DNA of 22,500 nt. It comes from Mesotaenium endlicherianum. Its lineage: Eukaryota; Streptophyta; Zygnematophyceae; Zygnematales; Mesotaeniaceae. This document shows positions 1 through 7,635 of the stretch, piece after piece; position 1 is the stretch's first letter; the number at the start of each line of letters is the position of its first letter. Both the position numbers and the translations under genes were made by a program. The DNA lies in assembly GCA_009602735.1 (NCBI GenBank), contig WELA01010671.1:445059-467558 (forward strand), written 5' to 3'. The notes beneath the pieces were generated by a model. That model made no database searches. It saw only the letters and a program-made list of their open reading frames with translations, and was not told where the DNA came from.

Positions 1-618
1 TCTAGGAGGCTCTCCTATGTCCACTAATGTGTACAAGGCATGTACTAGCACTCCTATAGGCTAAGCATAACTCAAACCAATCAAAGCAAGGTGCGTAGGA
101 TATGCTACGTGTCTCTCATTGGCCGAGCTTACCTTGGGTGATTCTACCTAGATAGCGCCTCAAAAGTGGATCTGGAAATTGAGGAAGCTTCCTCTAGGAG
201 TAGGTGATGCAGTCACCAAGTTATAGCCTCAATGATGCACATATACTATGGAAATGCAAAGCTTATGTAGGCCAAGGGGCTCGCGGATTTGTGCGCACAA
301 GCTAGGGGTTTTAGGGGGTCACGAATAGGCAAGAATGTGCACATTGAAACACAAATTGCCCTTTGGTGAGAATCCGCTAGGGGCCGGTAGGCGACGCGGA
401 CTAGATCGCTCATATCTCGCTCGATACTTGACCAAATGACGCGAACCCGGTGCCATTCGGAAGGTGACTTGACGCGCTACACTTTGGTGACTTGGAAATT
501 GAGAAAAGGTCAACGTATGGATGCGTAAAGTCTATGCAAAGTCGGCCTTCCTAGGTTGATGGTTCACACATGTGGAGCTCGGTATCGTGCGACAACCTCG
601 ACTCAATAAATCATGACA
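1..618 (-). mobile_element. LTR-like retroelement terminus, minus orientation, continuing off the left edge
   Basis: Read on the minus strand, the stretch starts with TGTCATGATT at 618 and stays broadly collinear with the plus-strand stretch from 2890. The first 26 bases match exactly (593-618 against 2890-2915). A shorter block reading TTTGGTCAAGTAT matches near 435 and 3190, and a block of about 65 bases at about 80% matches between 94-30 and 3834-3905. The match stops exactly at the TG, as expected of an LTR start. The gypsy-like reading frame begins right beside it at 619, so this copy probably inserted into or beside that element. No coding region was recognised in it. The other end (CA, primer site) is outside the window. 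Calling it an LTR is inference. Confidence 0.5.
593..618. repeat. 26-bp perfect inverted repeat, copy 1 (partner 2890-2915)
   Basis: The reverse complement of 593-618 is identical to 2890-2915. It begins TGTCATGATT and ends GAGGTTG on the minus strand. It marks the shared terminus of two LTR-like copies in opposite orientation about 2.3 kb apart. Confidence 0.85.
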
Positions 619-989
619 ACTGGCTGAAGATGGGAACTCACTTGGAAGGACTATCAGTGAAGGAGAAGGACCAGGTAAACCATCGAGCTAAAAGGTTTTG
701 CTGGAAATGCAACAACCTTTTTAAAATTGAAGAAACTGGTCAGGAGAAGTTAGTGCCAGAACTCATCAGGAGACGAGCCCTTGTGCAGGAAATGCACAAG
801 AACATTGGACACTATGGTGTCAAGAAGACATATAGTCTTTTGGAGCTGTCTTACTGGTGGAGGGGCATGAAGCAGCAGTGTGAAGATGTGATCAAGGCCT
901 GCCAAAGTTGTGATCGCGTCAAGGCTGGTTTTATACAGCAACATCCACACTTGCAACCTTTGCCAATCATGGGCCTAGGCTACCGGTGA
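619..989 (+). pseudogene. Gypsy integrase N-terminal H2C2 zinc-binding domain (broken pol fragment)
   Basis: The open frame (formally 570-989) contains HKNIGH (H-x4-H) followed about 30 residues later by CQSC (C-x2-C), the zinc ligands of the integrase H2C2 domain. Between them lies SYWWRGMKQQCEDVI, typical of Ty3/gypsy integrases. After the finger comes LQPLPIMGLGYR, where family members continue with Trp and the catalytic core. Here the next codon is TGA (987-989). The same frame then reads CDLAGELP, which is how the core starts, so the TGA is most likely a Trp-to-stop mutation. The first 16 codons of the frame (570-618) lie in the neighbouring LTR-like copy and are not gypsy sequence. Confidence 0.88.
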
Positions 990-1017
990 AGCTGCGATCT
1001 CGCAGGTGAGCTACCGC

Positions 1018-1429
1018 CTGCAGATGACGCGGATACAAGAAGGAGACTTTGTCTATCGCAAGCGCCAGACCAAGACCACCATCGACACCAATTCAGGTGC
1101 AGTGATCTTGCGCGTGAAACATGCGTTTGACAATGGTGTGTTAGAACTGGAAGGTTCTGATGGTAAAACCATGAGAGACCACGTGCAGAAATGCTCGCTA
1201 TGCCATTTGCCGAATATTGATCCCACAGTTAGGGTGGTGCCCGAGGAATTGGTGCCGGCCACGCCTTGTGCCAGCTGCAAAGTGCTGGACGATCAGGAAG
1301 CAATGGTAACTTGCGATGTGTGGTGCCCGTTGGCACACTTTCTGCATTGGCGAGGAAGAAATTATGGCAGGACGATGGGAATGTCCTGATTGCCTTCCTA
1401 AAACCCCTAGCCGCAGGGCTGGAAAATAA
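1018..1429 (+). pseudogene. Gypsy integrase C-terminal tail with PHD-like zinc finger, frameshifted
   Basis: From about 1018 the frame reads EGDFVYRKRQ and then VILRVKHAFDNGVLELEG, the SH3-like C-terminal region seen in plant and algal gypsy integrases, then CSLCHLPNIDPTV. A PHD-type finger follows: CASC at 1267-1278, then a Cys-Asp at 1312-1317. The rest of the ligands (Cys, His, Cys, then WECPDC near 1376-1393) are found only in the next frame, starting at 1319. One indel at about 1318 therefore breaks the finger. The shifted frame stays open to a TAA at 1427-1429, just 31 bases before the polypurine tract, so the break is probably recent. The DDE catalytic core that should precede this piece is deleted. 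Confidence 0.8.
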
Positions 1430-1460
1430 TAGCTAGGAAAGGCAGGGACGCCTCAGCTGA

Positions 1461-1470
1461 AAGGGAGGGG
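1461..1470 (+). other. Polypurine tract of the gypsy element
   Basis: AAGGGAGGGG is directly followed by TGTAAG, the expected layout of plus-strand primer site and 3' LTR start. It lies 31 bases after the end of pol. Confidence 0.65.
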
Positions 1471-1790
1471 TGTAAGAGGAAATAAGGCAAGGCAAGTATT
1501 TTCTAAATTTTCTGCTAAAGTCTTAGGATAAGCACATGGTAAGAGCCGGGTGACAGAGAACGTCACCCTGAGTGTCGAACAAGGCTGCATGGTGCAAGTT
1601 CAGGAACCCAGAGATGGGTTAACACTGGTAAGGCTTGTCACCGACACACGTGCAAAGGTCGATCGACCATGTCTGCCACACGTGAGGAGGGCCACCGACA
1701 CATCAACCAGGCCGAAGGCACACGTGCTGGAAGGCTACGCACGTGCCGAGGGACCGACACTGTTAGGCACGACATCTGCTAAAGCTCCAG
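1471..1790 (+). mobile_element. Probable 3' LTR of the gypsy element, start only; right end unclear
   Basis: The LTR is inferred from its TG start after the polypurine tract. No second copy is in the window, so its length cannot be measured. From about 1735 a minus-strand gag-like frame of another element begins, so this LTR is probably interrupted or ends there. It carries four CACGTG palindromes between 1647 and 1745. Confidence 0.45.
1647..1745. promoter_or_regulatory. Cluster of four CACGTG (G-box/E-box) palindromes
   Basis: CACGTG occurs at 1647-1652, 1679-1684, 1721-1726 and 1740-1745, interleaved with three copies of ACCGACAC. In plants CACGTG is bound by bZIP and bHLH factors. Four copies in about 100 bases inside a putative LTR could be an element enhancer. 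They could also be a degenerate tandem repeat that happens to contain the hexamer. Confidence 0.4.
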
Positions 1791-1860
1791 CGTAAGTGCG
1801 AGGTCCAATTATCTGGTTCTCGGCCTGACCTTCTATGTTATCATTGTTTCCACCCTCCAT
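1735..1860 (-). pseudogene. Truncated gag-like reading frame of a minus-strand LTR retroelement
   Basis: An ATG at 1860-1858 opens a 41-codon frame (MEGGNNDNIEGQAENQ at the start) ending in TAG at 1737-1735. It lies about 60 bases downstream (on the minus strand) of a primer binding site and LTR end, where gag normally starts. The frame is short and ends where other retroelement sequence begins, so only the beginning of the element survives. Identification as gag rests on position, not on a recognised domain. Confidence 0.35.
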
Positions 1861-1920
1861 ATTTCAAGAGTTGCTACTTTGAGACCAGGTCTCTATTATC
1901 ATTCAACAGATTGTGATAAG

Positions 1921-1933
1921 AGCTCCGATACCA
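1921..1933 (-). other. tRNA-primer binding site of a minus-strand LTR retrotransposon
   Basis: On the minus strand the bases read TGGTATCGGAGCT. This differs by one base in the first twelve from TGGTATCAGAGC, the usual site complementary to the 3' end of initiator methionine tRNA. It starts one base after an LTR-like CA end (1936-1935), the canonical spacing. Confidence 0.7.
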
Positions 1934-1934
1934 C

Positions 1935-2000
1935 TGAAATGAATTGACTTAATTCTAAGACATGAACAATTAATCAGAAACTTTATTATGAGCAAATTAT
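1935..2000 (-). mobile_element. 3' part of a minus-strand 5' LTR (R-U5 end); left boundary of LTR not found
   Basis: The minus strand reads AATAAA at 1987-1982, then about 45 bases ending TTCA at 1935, followed by the primer binding site. This is the order polyadenylation signal, U5, CA end, primer site. The LTR must extend right of 2000, but no second copy or target duplication is present to define its TG start. Copia-type elements most often use this primer, but the class is not proven. Confidence 0.5.
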
Positions 2001-2785
2001 CTGTATGGTGTTTTCTAGATAACTTATGAATCAGCAAAAGATCACACAATTAGCGTAAGCAATGCTCACAAGTCAAATGTAAATAACGAGGATCAATCAT
2101 GCAATTAGTTAAAACATACATAAGCAAGACAGGTAAGCAGCTCGTGTAACGGCTTGCAACCTTGAATTCAGATGTTCTCTCAATAATTTGTACAGAGAGT
2201 TGCCCTCGTTTTCGAACTCAAGGAAAATACCTCACATATGTACATGGAATGAGCTTACTGCTCAACAGCAAGTGGGATAGCACAGCCTCCCCGGGAGTTA
2301 ACCACGTTGATAAGACCTCGGCTAACCAAATCCACAGTCATCATCCCATCATCCCGAATCGCCATCCGCCTAAGGCGTCATCTGGCCATTCATCTAGCTT
2401 ATCACACTTAGATGCATTTCTAGGCAGTTTTGCTAGCATCGCTTAAAGTGGTCAGCTCACTGTCAAAGAATGTGTCAGCGAGCCGACTTGAGTTGACTTC
2501 AGCCTGCTGCTTGCGGCTAAGTCATTATTTTCAATTTAACTGAACATCAGGCATGAGTATTATGAACTAAAGTTCAATAAGCTGAACATAATTCACTATT
2601 ATACTTCAATAAATATAATATTCACCAACATACTCATTCACTATAAACAGAGTGAAGGAAATTATGTACTACAATTTTGTGAACAAATATATATAGAAAT
2701 ATACTGATTCATTACACAACCCATCAAATGGCGACTGGGGATGGGGGAGGTATAAAAATATGGAACGAATACGTCCGTGTTTAGC
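2001..2785. other. AT-rich non-coding stretch, probably more of the minus-strand LTR
   Basis: No credible coding region is seen. The sequence is AT-rich with runs such as AAATATATATAG near 2687. It lies to the right of the LTR end at 1935, where the upstream part of that LTR should be. A TATA-like GGTATAAAAATA sits at about 2750 on the plus strand. Confidence 0.4.
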
Positions 2786-2862
2786 TATCAGACCACATGA
2801 ATTATACACTTCATTGCAGCAAAGCCTGCTAATTTGTCTTGTATTGCTTATGCCAATGGTGC
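2786..2862 (+). repeat. Diverged direct repeat of about 77 bp, copy 1
   Basis: The segment from GCTATCA to TGCCAATGGT is repeated at about 4345-4421 with roughly 80% identity by eye, including TGTATTGC and ATGCCAATGGT. The copies flank the LTR-like stretch starting at 2890. Confidence 0.7.
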
Positions 2863-2889
2863 ACGCTCAAGATGTTGATGAACGACGAT

Positions 2890-2915
2890 TGTCATGATTT
2901 ATTGAGTCGAGGTTG
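2890..2915. repeat. 26-bp perfect inverted repeat, copy 2 (partner 593-618)
   Basis: Identical to the reverse complement of 593-618; the match begins exactly at the TG dinucleotide. Confidence 0.85.
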
Positions 2916-3575
2916 ATACACAAAATACTCACATTTTCATAGTAATAGTGTTCCAAATTGGCTATAAGTTAGTGATCATATCACCTACATCCATAAGAAG
3001 CTTTCTCAAGTTACCTTTGAGGCACTATTTAGGACATATTGGTCAAAATGAGCTCAACCAATGAGGAGCTCTTGTGTAAGGTCATAGGTTTATAAAGTGC
3101 ATTTTTGAGTTTCATAAAATTATGTTTTGATTGTTTATTCCTGTAGAGTGCATTTTTGTGGTCATTTTGATATAAAGTTCATTGAATTTGGTCAAGTATT
3201 GAGAGAGTTACGGATTTCTGAAGTTTAATTAGTTTTGAGGTCGGCTGACGACTGTCCTTAATTCGCGGTGAGCGCGACCGTCGGATTGACCGACAGCGTC
3301 GAGCGATCTGGCCCGTTAGAATGAACTCGAACCTTCACGTAAGTTCGGCTGACGCGGAGTGCCGACTAGGTCGATTTACCTAGAAGTTTCGGTTTAGCCT
3401 AGCGCGTCTAAGATAGAATATTCTAGTAATGTCGATGCATGTATGTGGACGTCAATTCGGCCCGACACGTCAGATTAGACTGATCTGGCATACTCACGAA
3501 TATTCTGGAAGGGACGATTTGACGAACACTTAGGAAAATCCGTAGCTTCCTCCTAGGGAGGAGCACTTAGGCAGA

Positions 3576-3588
3576 AAATTATAAATAG
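3576..3588 (+). promoter_or_regulatory. TATA box within the LTR-like copy
   Basis: The sequence AATTATAAATAGG is followed within about 30 bases by TTTCTTATCAG and a pyrimidine-rich leader. This is a plausible retroelement promoter. Confidence 0.4.
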
Positions 3589-3910
3589 GCATAACTTCTT
3601 TGTTTCTTATCAGTTTTCACTTCTGTAAATTTCTACGGGTTTGTAATGACAAGGCCTTTCATCCTACATCATTTGTGAGCAGTTTCCTGCTACTCAAAAT
3701 GTTGAGTAATTTTCCTAAGCTTTGTTAGTAATATGCCGCTGCACTCTCTAGTATGATGGCAACCAGTTCCTTTCCTCGTGAGTCACTACGCTTCCACTAG
3801 GGCACTCTGCCCCTTTCATCTTGGCATATTCTTGCACCTAGTGTTGATTGGTTTGAGTTGTGCCTAACTTATCGGATTGCTAGTACATCTTTTACACACA
3901 CTTGAAGCAG

Positions 3911-4344
3911 TATAGGGGAGCTGAAATTGTGATCTTATGCATTGAATTGCGCCTAATCAGCCGGTTTCTTAGGAGTATAAAGCTTTAGAAATGTCTCGAT
4001 TGAGACATCTTTAGAAGTCCTCATTTGGCAAGTTTTTACAGGGTCATCAGTTAAATGGACACTTTTATCTCTTGACTTTTCAGGGCCACCAGTCTCTCTT
4101 GTGAGGAGCAAGTCAGCTTCTCCAAAGCTAGTTTCCAGTCACTTGAAGAACTTCATAAGTGGTGAGCAAAGTCACAGCTTAAAACCCTTGCAAAGACTAC
4201 TCTAAGAAGATCCATTGTGCTATTGGTGATCTTATGAATTATTCTTCATTCACTTGCCATATTTCCAATTTTCAACCTTAAGGTGTTCAAACTGATGAGT
4301 CCAGACTCCTTAATATAAGTATTTAACAATTGCCTCTCTCTTTG
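3911..4344. other. Non-coding stretch, nothing recognised
   Basis: No open frame of note and no repeat matches were found, apart from a short palindrome-like GTCTCGATTGAGAC near 3993. It may belong to the retroelement to its left. Confidence 0.4.
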
Positions 4345-4421
4345 GCTATCAAGCCACATGTACTATAGACCTCATTAGAGCAAAGTCTACCAACTTGCCT
4401 TGTATTGCTCATGCCAATGGT
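4345..4421 (+). repeat. Diverged direct repeat of about 77 bp, copy 2
   Basis: Partner of 2786-2862. It runs directly into the GAGCTT hexamer array. Confidence 0.7.
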
Positions 4422-4452
4422 TGAGCTTGAGCTTGAGCTTGAGCTTGAGCTC
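4421..4452 (+). repeat. (GAGCTT)n hexanucleotide array, about five units
   Basis: Uninterrupted TTGAGC units run from 4421 to 4452. It is one of three GAGCNN-type hexamer arrays in the window (others at 11325 and 22295). Confidence 0.95.
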
Positions 4453-5165
4453 CTAACGCACGGCATAGATCATTCCAACGTATATCTTTTGGCTCCTCAC
4501 AGAGTTCCACGATTTCCTCAGCACTCTACGTGCTTGTACGTAGTTTGTGAAAGTATCGTGATTTCATGTTCTAGTCCCTAGACTCTTATTGTAATTTTTG
4601 TCCCTTGACCTGTACCAAATCTTTTGAAATTTCCTTTCCAACCAGGTCAATGTAGGAACATAGTCAACAAACAACAGGACTTGACCAGTCAGCGGCTCAA
4701 GTGAGAAGTTGATAATCAAGGATTGACCTGTTCATTGACAGATATGTAGACCACCGTCGCGCGTGCAGGAACACCGACACGGATAGGCACCACATGACCC
4801 TATTATAAAAAGTGTGTAAAAGCAGGTAAAAGCAGGTAAAAGTGTGTTGCAAATTCGTCACATTGAAGGGATCTCACAGTGTCAAAGAAGTGGTGCGATT
4901 CATTCCGGTCCAGAAAGGACGGTTTGCCAGTAGTCCCCACCCAAGATTCAGCACTTGTTCTCAAAGCGGTGTTTGTCGGCTTGCTTGCCTTGAGGTGTCG
5001 ACTTTCATTTGAAAGTGCCAGGCTAGTCGAGGTTGTTCACTTGCTTGTGAGCCGGTAAACCCCAGTTGTTATCAGAAGCGGATGCCGCTAAAGCATGAGT
5101 ATGTTATTGAAACTTGAAAGTATCCCGATTCCAATGGACGTCCATGAGGACATTTCTCTAAAAAG
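4453..5165. other. Intergenic stretch without recognised genes
   Basis: No convincing coding region. A small tandem AGCAGGTAAA duplication lies near 4821-4840. Confidence 0.5.
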
Positions 5166-5179
5166 GTCGGGTCTGGACC

Positions 5180-5745
5180 AGGCCCCAGGATTCGACAAAA
5201 GTTGCGAATTCGGATAATTTTGGGAACATCCTCTGGCCTGCTCTGGGCGACGGTCAGGGTTTCGAGAACATCCGACAAAATTTAATAGGACCTTTTTAAT
5301 GGCGTTACCACATCCCACGCCAATTTTTAGAGGAAAATAGGAAATTTTGGGATTTTACGCGACATCCGCTCTCAATAACTAGGATTTCCTTCGACATAAT
5401 CTAAGATTTCTCATGATTTTAAAACATCCAAGAAAGCAAGTAACATAAATCTTATGTCGAATCCTGGGGCCTTTCGCCAAATTTTGCGGATTTTAGAAAC
5501 ATCCTCTTGCCTGCTCTGGCCGACGGTCAGGGTTCCGAGAACATCCGACAAAACTTCGAAGAGTTTATTGTATTGCTATATAACATTTCACGACATTTTT
5601 TACAAAAAATGGAAAAGTCGGAATTTTACGCGACATTTCGCGAATTTATGCGACATCCACTCGAGATCATAAGGATTTTGAAGACATCCTTTTCTTTTGA
5701 GTCGGGCTTTTTAACATCCATAATAGCAAATAGCACCCAAAAATA
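5180..5745. repeat. Unclassified repeat pair: direct copies 273 bp apart plus an 18-bp inverted repeat
   Basis: A block at about 5224-5280 recurs at about 5497-5553 with only a few mismatches (both contain CGACGGTCAGGG and GAGAACATCCGACAAAA, offset 273). In addition, 5180-5197 (AGGCCCCAGGATTCGACA) is the exact reverse complement of 5455-5472, so the copies are direct in their body but inverted at their left edge. Motifs ACATCC and GCGACAT recur throughout. No coding capacity is seen. It could be a foldback or non-autonomous transposon, or a degenerate satellite. Confidence 0.7.
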
Positions 5746-5756
5746 ATAAATCGAGG

Positions 5757-5790
5757 GGACTGGTCTGGACTGGTCTGGACTCTGGACTCT
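5757..5790 (+). repeat. Short tandem repeat of GGACTGGTCT / GGACTCT
   Basis: Units GGACTGGTCT occur twice, followed by two shorter GGACTCT units. Confidence 0.85.
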
Positions 5791-7070
5791 GCCCCGATCC
5801 TCTCACACAACTTGCTGTCGTGTACAAAATACGGTACCAGCTCGCCGACCACATGCACTGTACTGGTAGAATCTTCCGAAGCTGTTTAATCTGGGACTAG
5901 AAGTATAAGGCGGGGATGCTCTTTCAATAGGAAACGACGGCCATCATTATGCAAGCCCTCCATGCATAAGCATGCGGGTTCAAATCTCAGAGTTTCGAGG
6001 TGTTTTGGTGGGAGCTTGAAGGCTCACTCCCGCTCATCTTTTGAGTACAAACTCTTCATTGCGCCAACTTTCGTGATGTTGGCTCAATATTCAATGCTGC
6101 TATTAGCTGTTGTATGCATGCTCATGCTGACTTCGTTTTTTCCACAGAAAGATCCGCTTCGTCCTCCGGGTGGGCGGAAAAGTTTGGAAATAGTCTTGAG
6201 CTGCTGCAACCATTTTGCACAAGAAAAAGGATTTCTGGGTTGTCCACGTCATACTCGGTTTAAAGAAACACTTTATACAGAATGTCGACATCCCGCTTCC
6301 TATAGGTGAGGTAGGCCGGGAGCAGCTGAGAGTGGCCGAGAGCCAACCGATGGCAGGCTGAGGGGCATCTCGAGGGGCACATGCCAGCTAAGCAAAGTCG
6401 GTGGAGGTCAAGATCGAAAGTCTTTCAGTGACCAGGAGAGGTCCTGGTCAAGCCCGGTGTATACACTGAAGCCAACGAGGACTACAGGTTTGGATTCTCT
6501 CTAGAAGCCCACGGTAGGCGGGTCGTCGAAGCCGCCCGATAGGAATCTTTCGAGGCAATCTCCTTCCCGAAGCTTGCGGGTTCGTCATAGATGCTACTTG
6601 GTCTCTGCTGAGTGGTCGGTAAATTCTCGCATCTCGATTCCATCAAAATGTTACAATACATGTGATTCCTATGGTGTTGCAAACTGTACAGCTGTCAATC
6701 CAAAGCACGGGCAGGTGGATAACAACGTACAGCAGAACGCGCGGCAGCCCCAGTTCAGCACGCAGCCCTCGCAGCAATTCGGCTGCGGCGCTCAAGGACT
6801 CGAGACTGCGGCAGTCAGCAGGCGCCCCCTCTACTCCATTTTGTGGGCCGAAATGCTCTGCGATGCTCCCTCGTGTGGCGATGTACTTTGGGGATATGTC
6901 TCGATGCTAACAGGCTATCATAGTTGTATCATAGTGCGTGATCTGTTAAGCATTGGTGAGCTAGACAGGGCTCCGGCGTCGTTTCACCGCGCTTAAGCAC
7001 TTACCTGCTCGTTCTTGGCAACTAACCGCAATTAAGTCTTGAAGCCGGTTTGGCTGCATCTGACTGCGTC
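5791..7070. other. Intergenic stretch upstream of the SUMO-like gene; two open frames not recognised
   Basis: Plus-strand frames at 5962-6309 (one hydrophobic stretch) and 6574-6996 (Gln/Ser-rich middle) are open but match nothing recognisable and show no clear splice logic. A 9-bp perfect hairpin (TGACCAGGA / TCCTGGTCA, loop GAGG) lies at 6429-6450. No other feature is evident. Confidence 0.4.
6429..6450. other. Short perfect hairpin
   Basis: TGACCAGGA and TCCTGGTCA separated by GAGG form a 9-bp stem with a 4-base loop. No adjacent gene explains it. Confidence 0.5.
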
Positions 7071-7082
7071 TATAAGTATTTA
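7071..7082 (+). promoter_or_regulatory. TATA box of the SUMO-like gene
   Basis: TATAAGTATTTA lies about 260 bases before the start codon. The leader from about 7100 to 7338 contains no ATG, so the first ATG after this box is the start of the SUMO-like frame. Confidence 0.55.
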
Positions 7083-7338
7083 ATTCGCTAGCCGCAAGCT
7101 GTATCTCTTCCAATTTCTGTGCCGTCGTATTCAACATCTTAAGTCACTATAGACGTCTTACGGCGGCCAGCCTGTTGAGGTTCTCTTTCCGGGCTGGTGT
7201 TGGTCTCTTTAAGCCCACATCGAGGAGAAAGCACAATTTTGCAGCGGGCCCTTCTGGTGTTATCGGGGCTTTTTTGAGACGGGCTGTGTGCCTCACTTGG
7301 CAAAGCAAAGGGTTCCTCCTTGTTGGAATCATCAGCAC

Positions 7339-7635
7339 ATGGGGAATCCAGTGTATGACCCTCGCAGGGATGCACACAGGAAGAAGGAGTCTGTGTACGT
7401 GCAACTCCGAGTTATTGATCAGCTTGGGAGCGAAGTGTTCTTCAAGCTCAAGAGGCGGATGCCCCTTGGCTTGCTTCAAGATGCGTACTGCTTGCGGGAA
7501 CGATTAGATGCAGCAGCAGTGGAATTCTTGTACAGAGGAAAGCCAGTGTCTGCAGCCCATACGCCAGAAGAGTTGGAGATGGAGGATGCAGATTACCTTG
7601 AGGTTTGTACAGTAGGGGAAGTTGAGGAGTTCTGA
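7339..7635 (+). CDS. SUMO-fold (ubiquitin-like) protein without C-terminal di-glycine
   Basis: A 98-residue single-exon frame. After a 16-residue basic lead (MGNPVYDPRRDAHRKK), residues 18-88 follow the SUMO / Rad60-SLD pattern: VYVQLRVIDQ, GSEVFFKLKR, LLQDAYCLRE, VEFLYRGKPV, TPEELEMEDADYLEV. SUMO is conjugated to lysines through a C-terminal Gly-Gly exposed by processing. Here the protein ends CTVGEVEEF with no Gly-Gly, so it should not be conjugated as encoded. It may act as a non-covalent SUMO-like partner, as SUMO-like domains of Rad60/NIP45/Esc2 do, or be a diverged paralogue. A TATA box and an ATG-free leader support the start. A frame from 7288 would need a GTG start and is rejected. 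A splice donor at GAG|GTTTGT (about 7607) leading to another last exon is possible but unsupported. Confidence 0.82.
   Translation: MGNPVYDPRRDAHRKKESVYVQLRVIDQLGSEVFFKLKRRMPLGLLQDAYCLRERLDAAAVEFLYRGKPVSAAHTPEELEMEDADYLEVCTVGEVEEF

Larger units (their letters stand above)
619..1470 (+). mobile_element. Ty3/gypsy retrotransposon remnant, 3' end of pol, inactive
   Basis: Three recognisable pieces of the end of a gypsy pol follow each other: the integrase zinc-binding domain, a few residues of the integrase core start, and the integrase C-terminal tail with a PHD-like finger. A stop and a polypurine tract come after them. Gag, protease, reverse transcriptase and RNase H are absent to the left, where an unrelated LTR-like copy abuts. 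The integrase catalytic core is missing between about 1005 and 1025. There is a premature stop at the end of the first piece and a frameshift in the last. This is a dead element; function is not expected. Confidence 0.85.
2890..3910 (+). mobile_element. LTR-like retroelement copy, plus orientation
   Basis: It starts TGTCATGATT at 2890, the same terminus as the inverted copy at 618, and shares blocks with it at about 3190 and 3834-3905. It contains a TATA box (ATTATAAATAGG near 3578) followed by a T-rich leader, as in an LTR promoter. The right end was not located: no polypurine tract precedes 2890 and no clear primer site follows, so a solo or rearranged LTR is likely. No coding region is seen. 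Confidence 0.5.

Noticed and set aside
5974-5990. GGGTTCAAATCTC, resembling the B box of a tRNA or SINE
   Set aside because: The T-stem does not pair properly and no A box or acceptor stem is found at the right distance.
5962-6309. 115-codon plus-strand frame with a hydrophobic stretch
   Set aside because: No recognised domain, no promoter or splice support; kept only as a remark in the intergenic entry.
7288-7338. N-terminal extension of the SUMO-like frame
   Set aside because: It would need a GTG start; the first ATG in the leader is at 7339.
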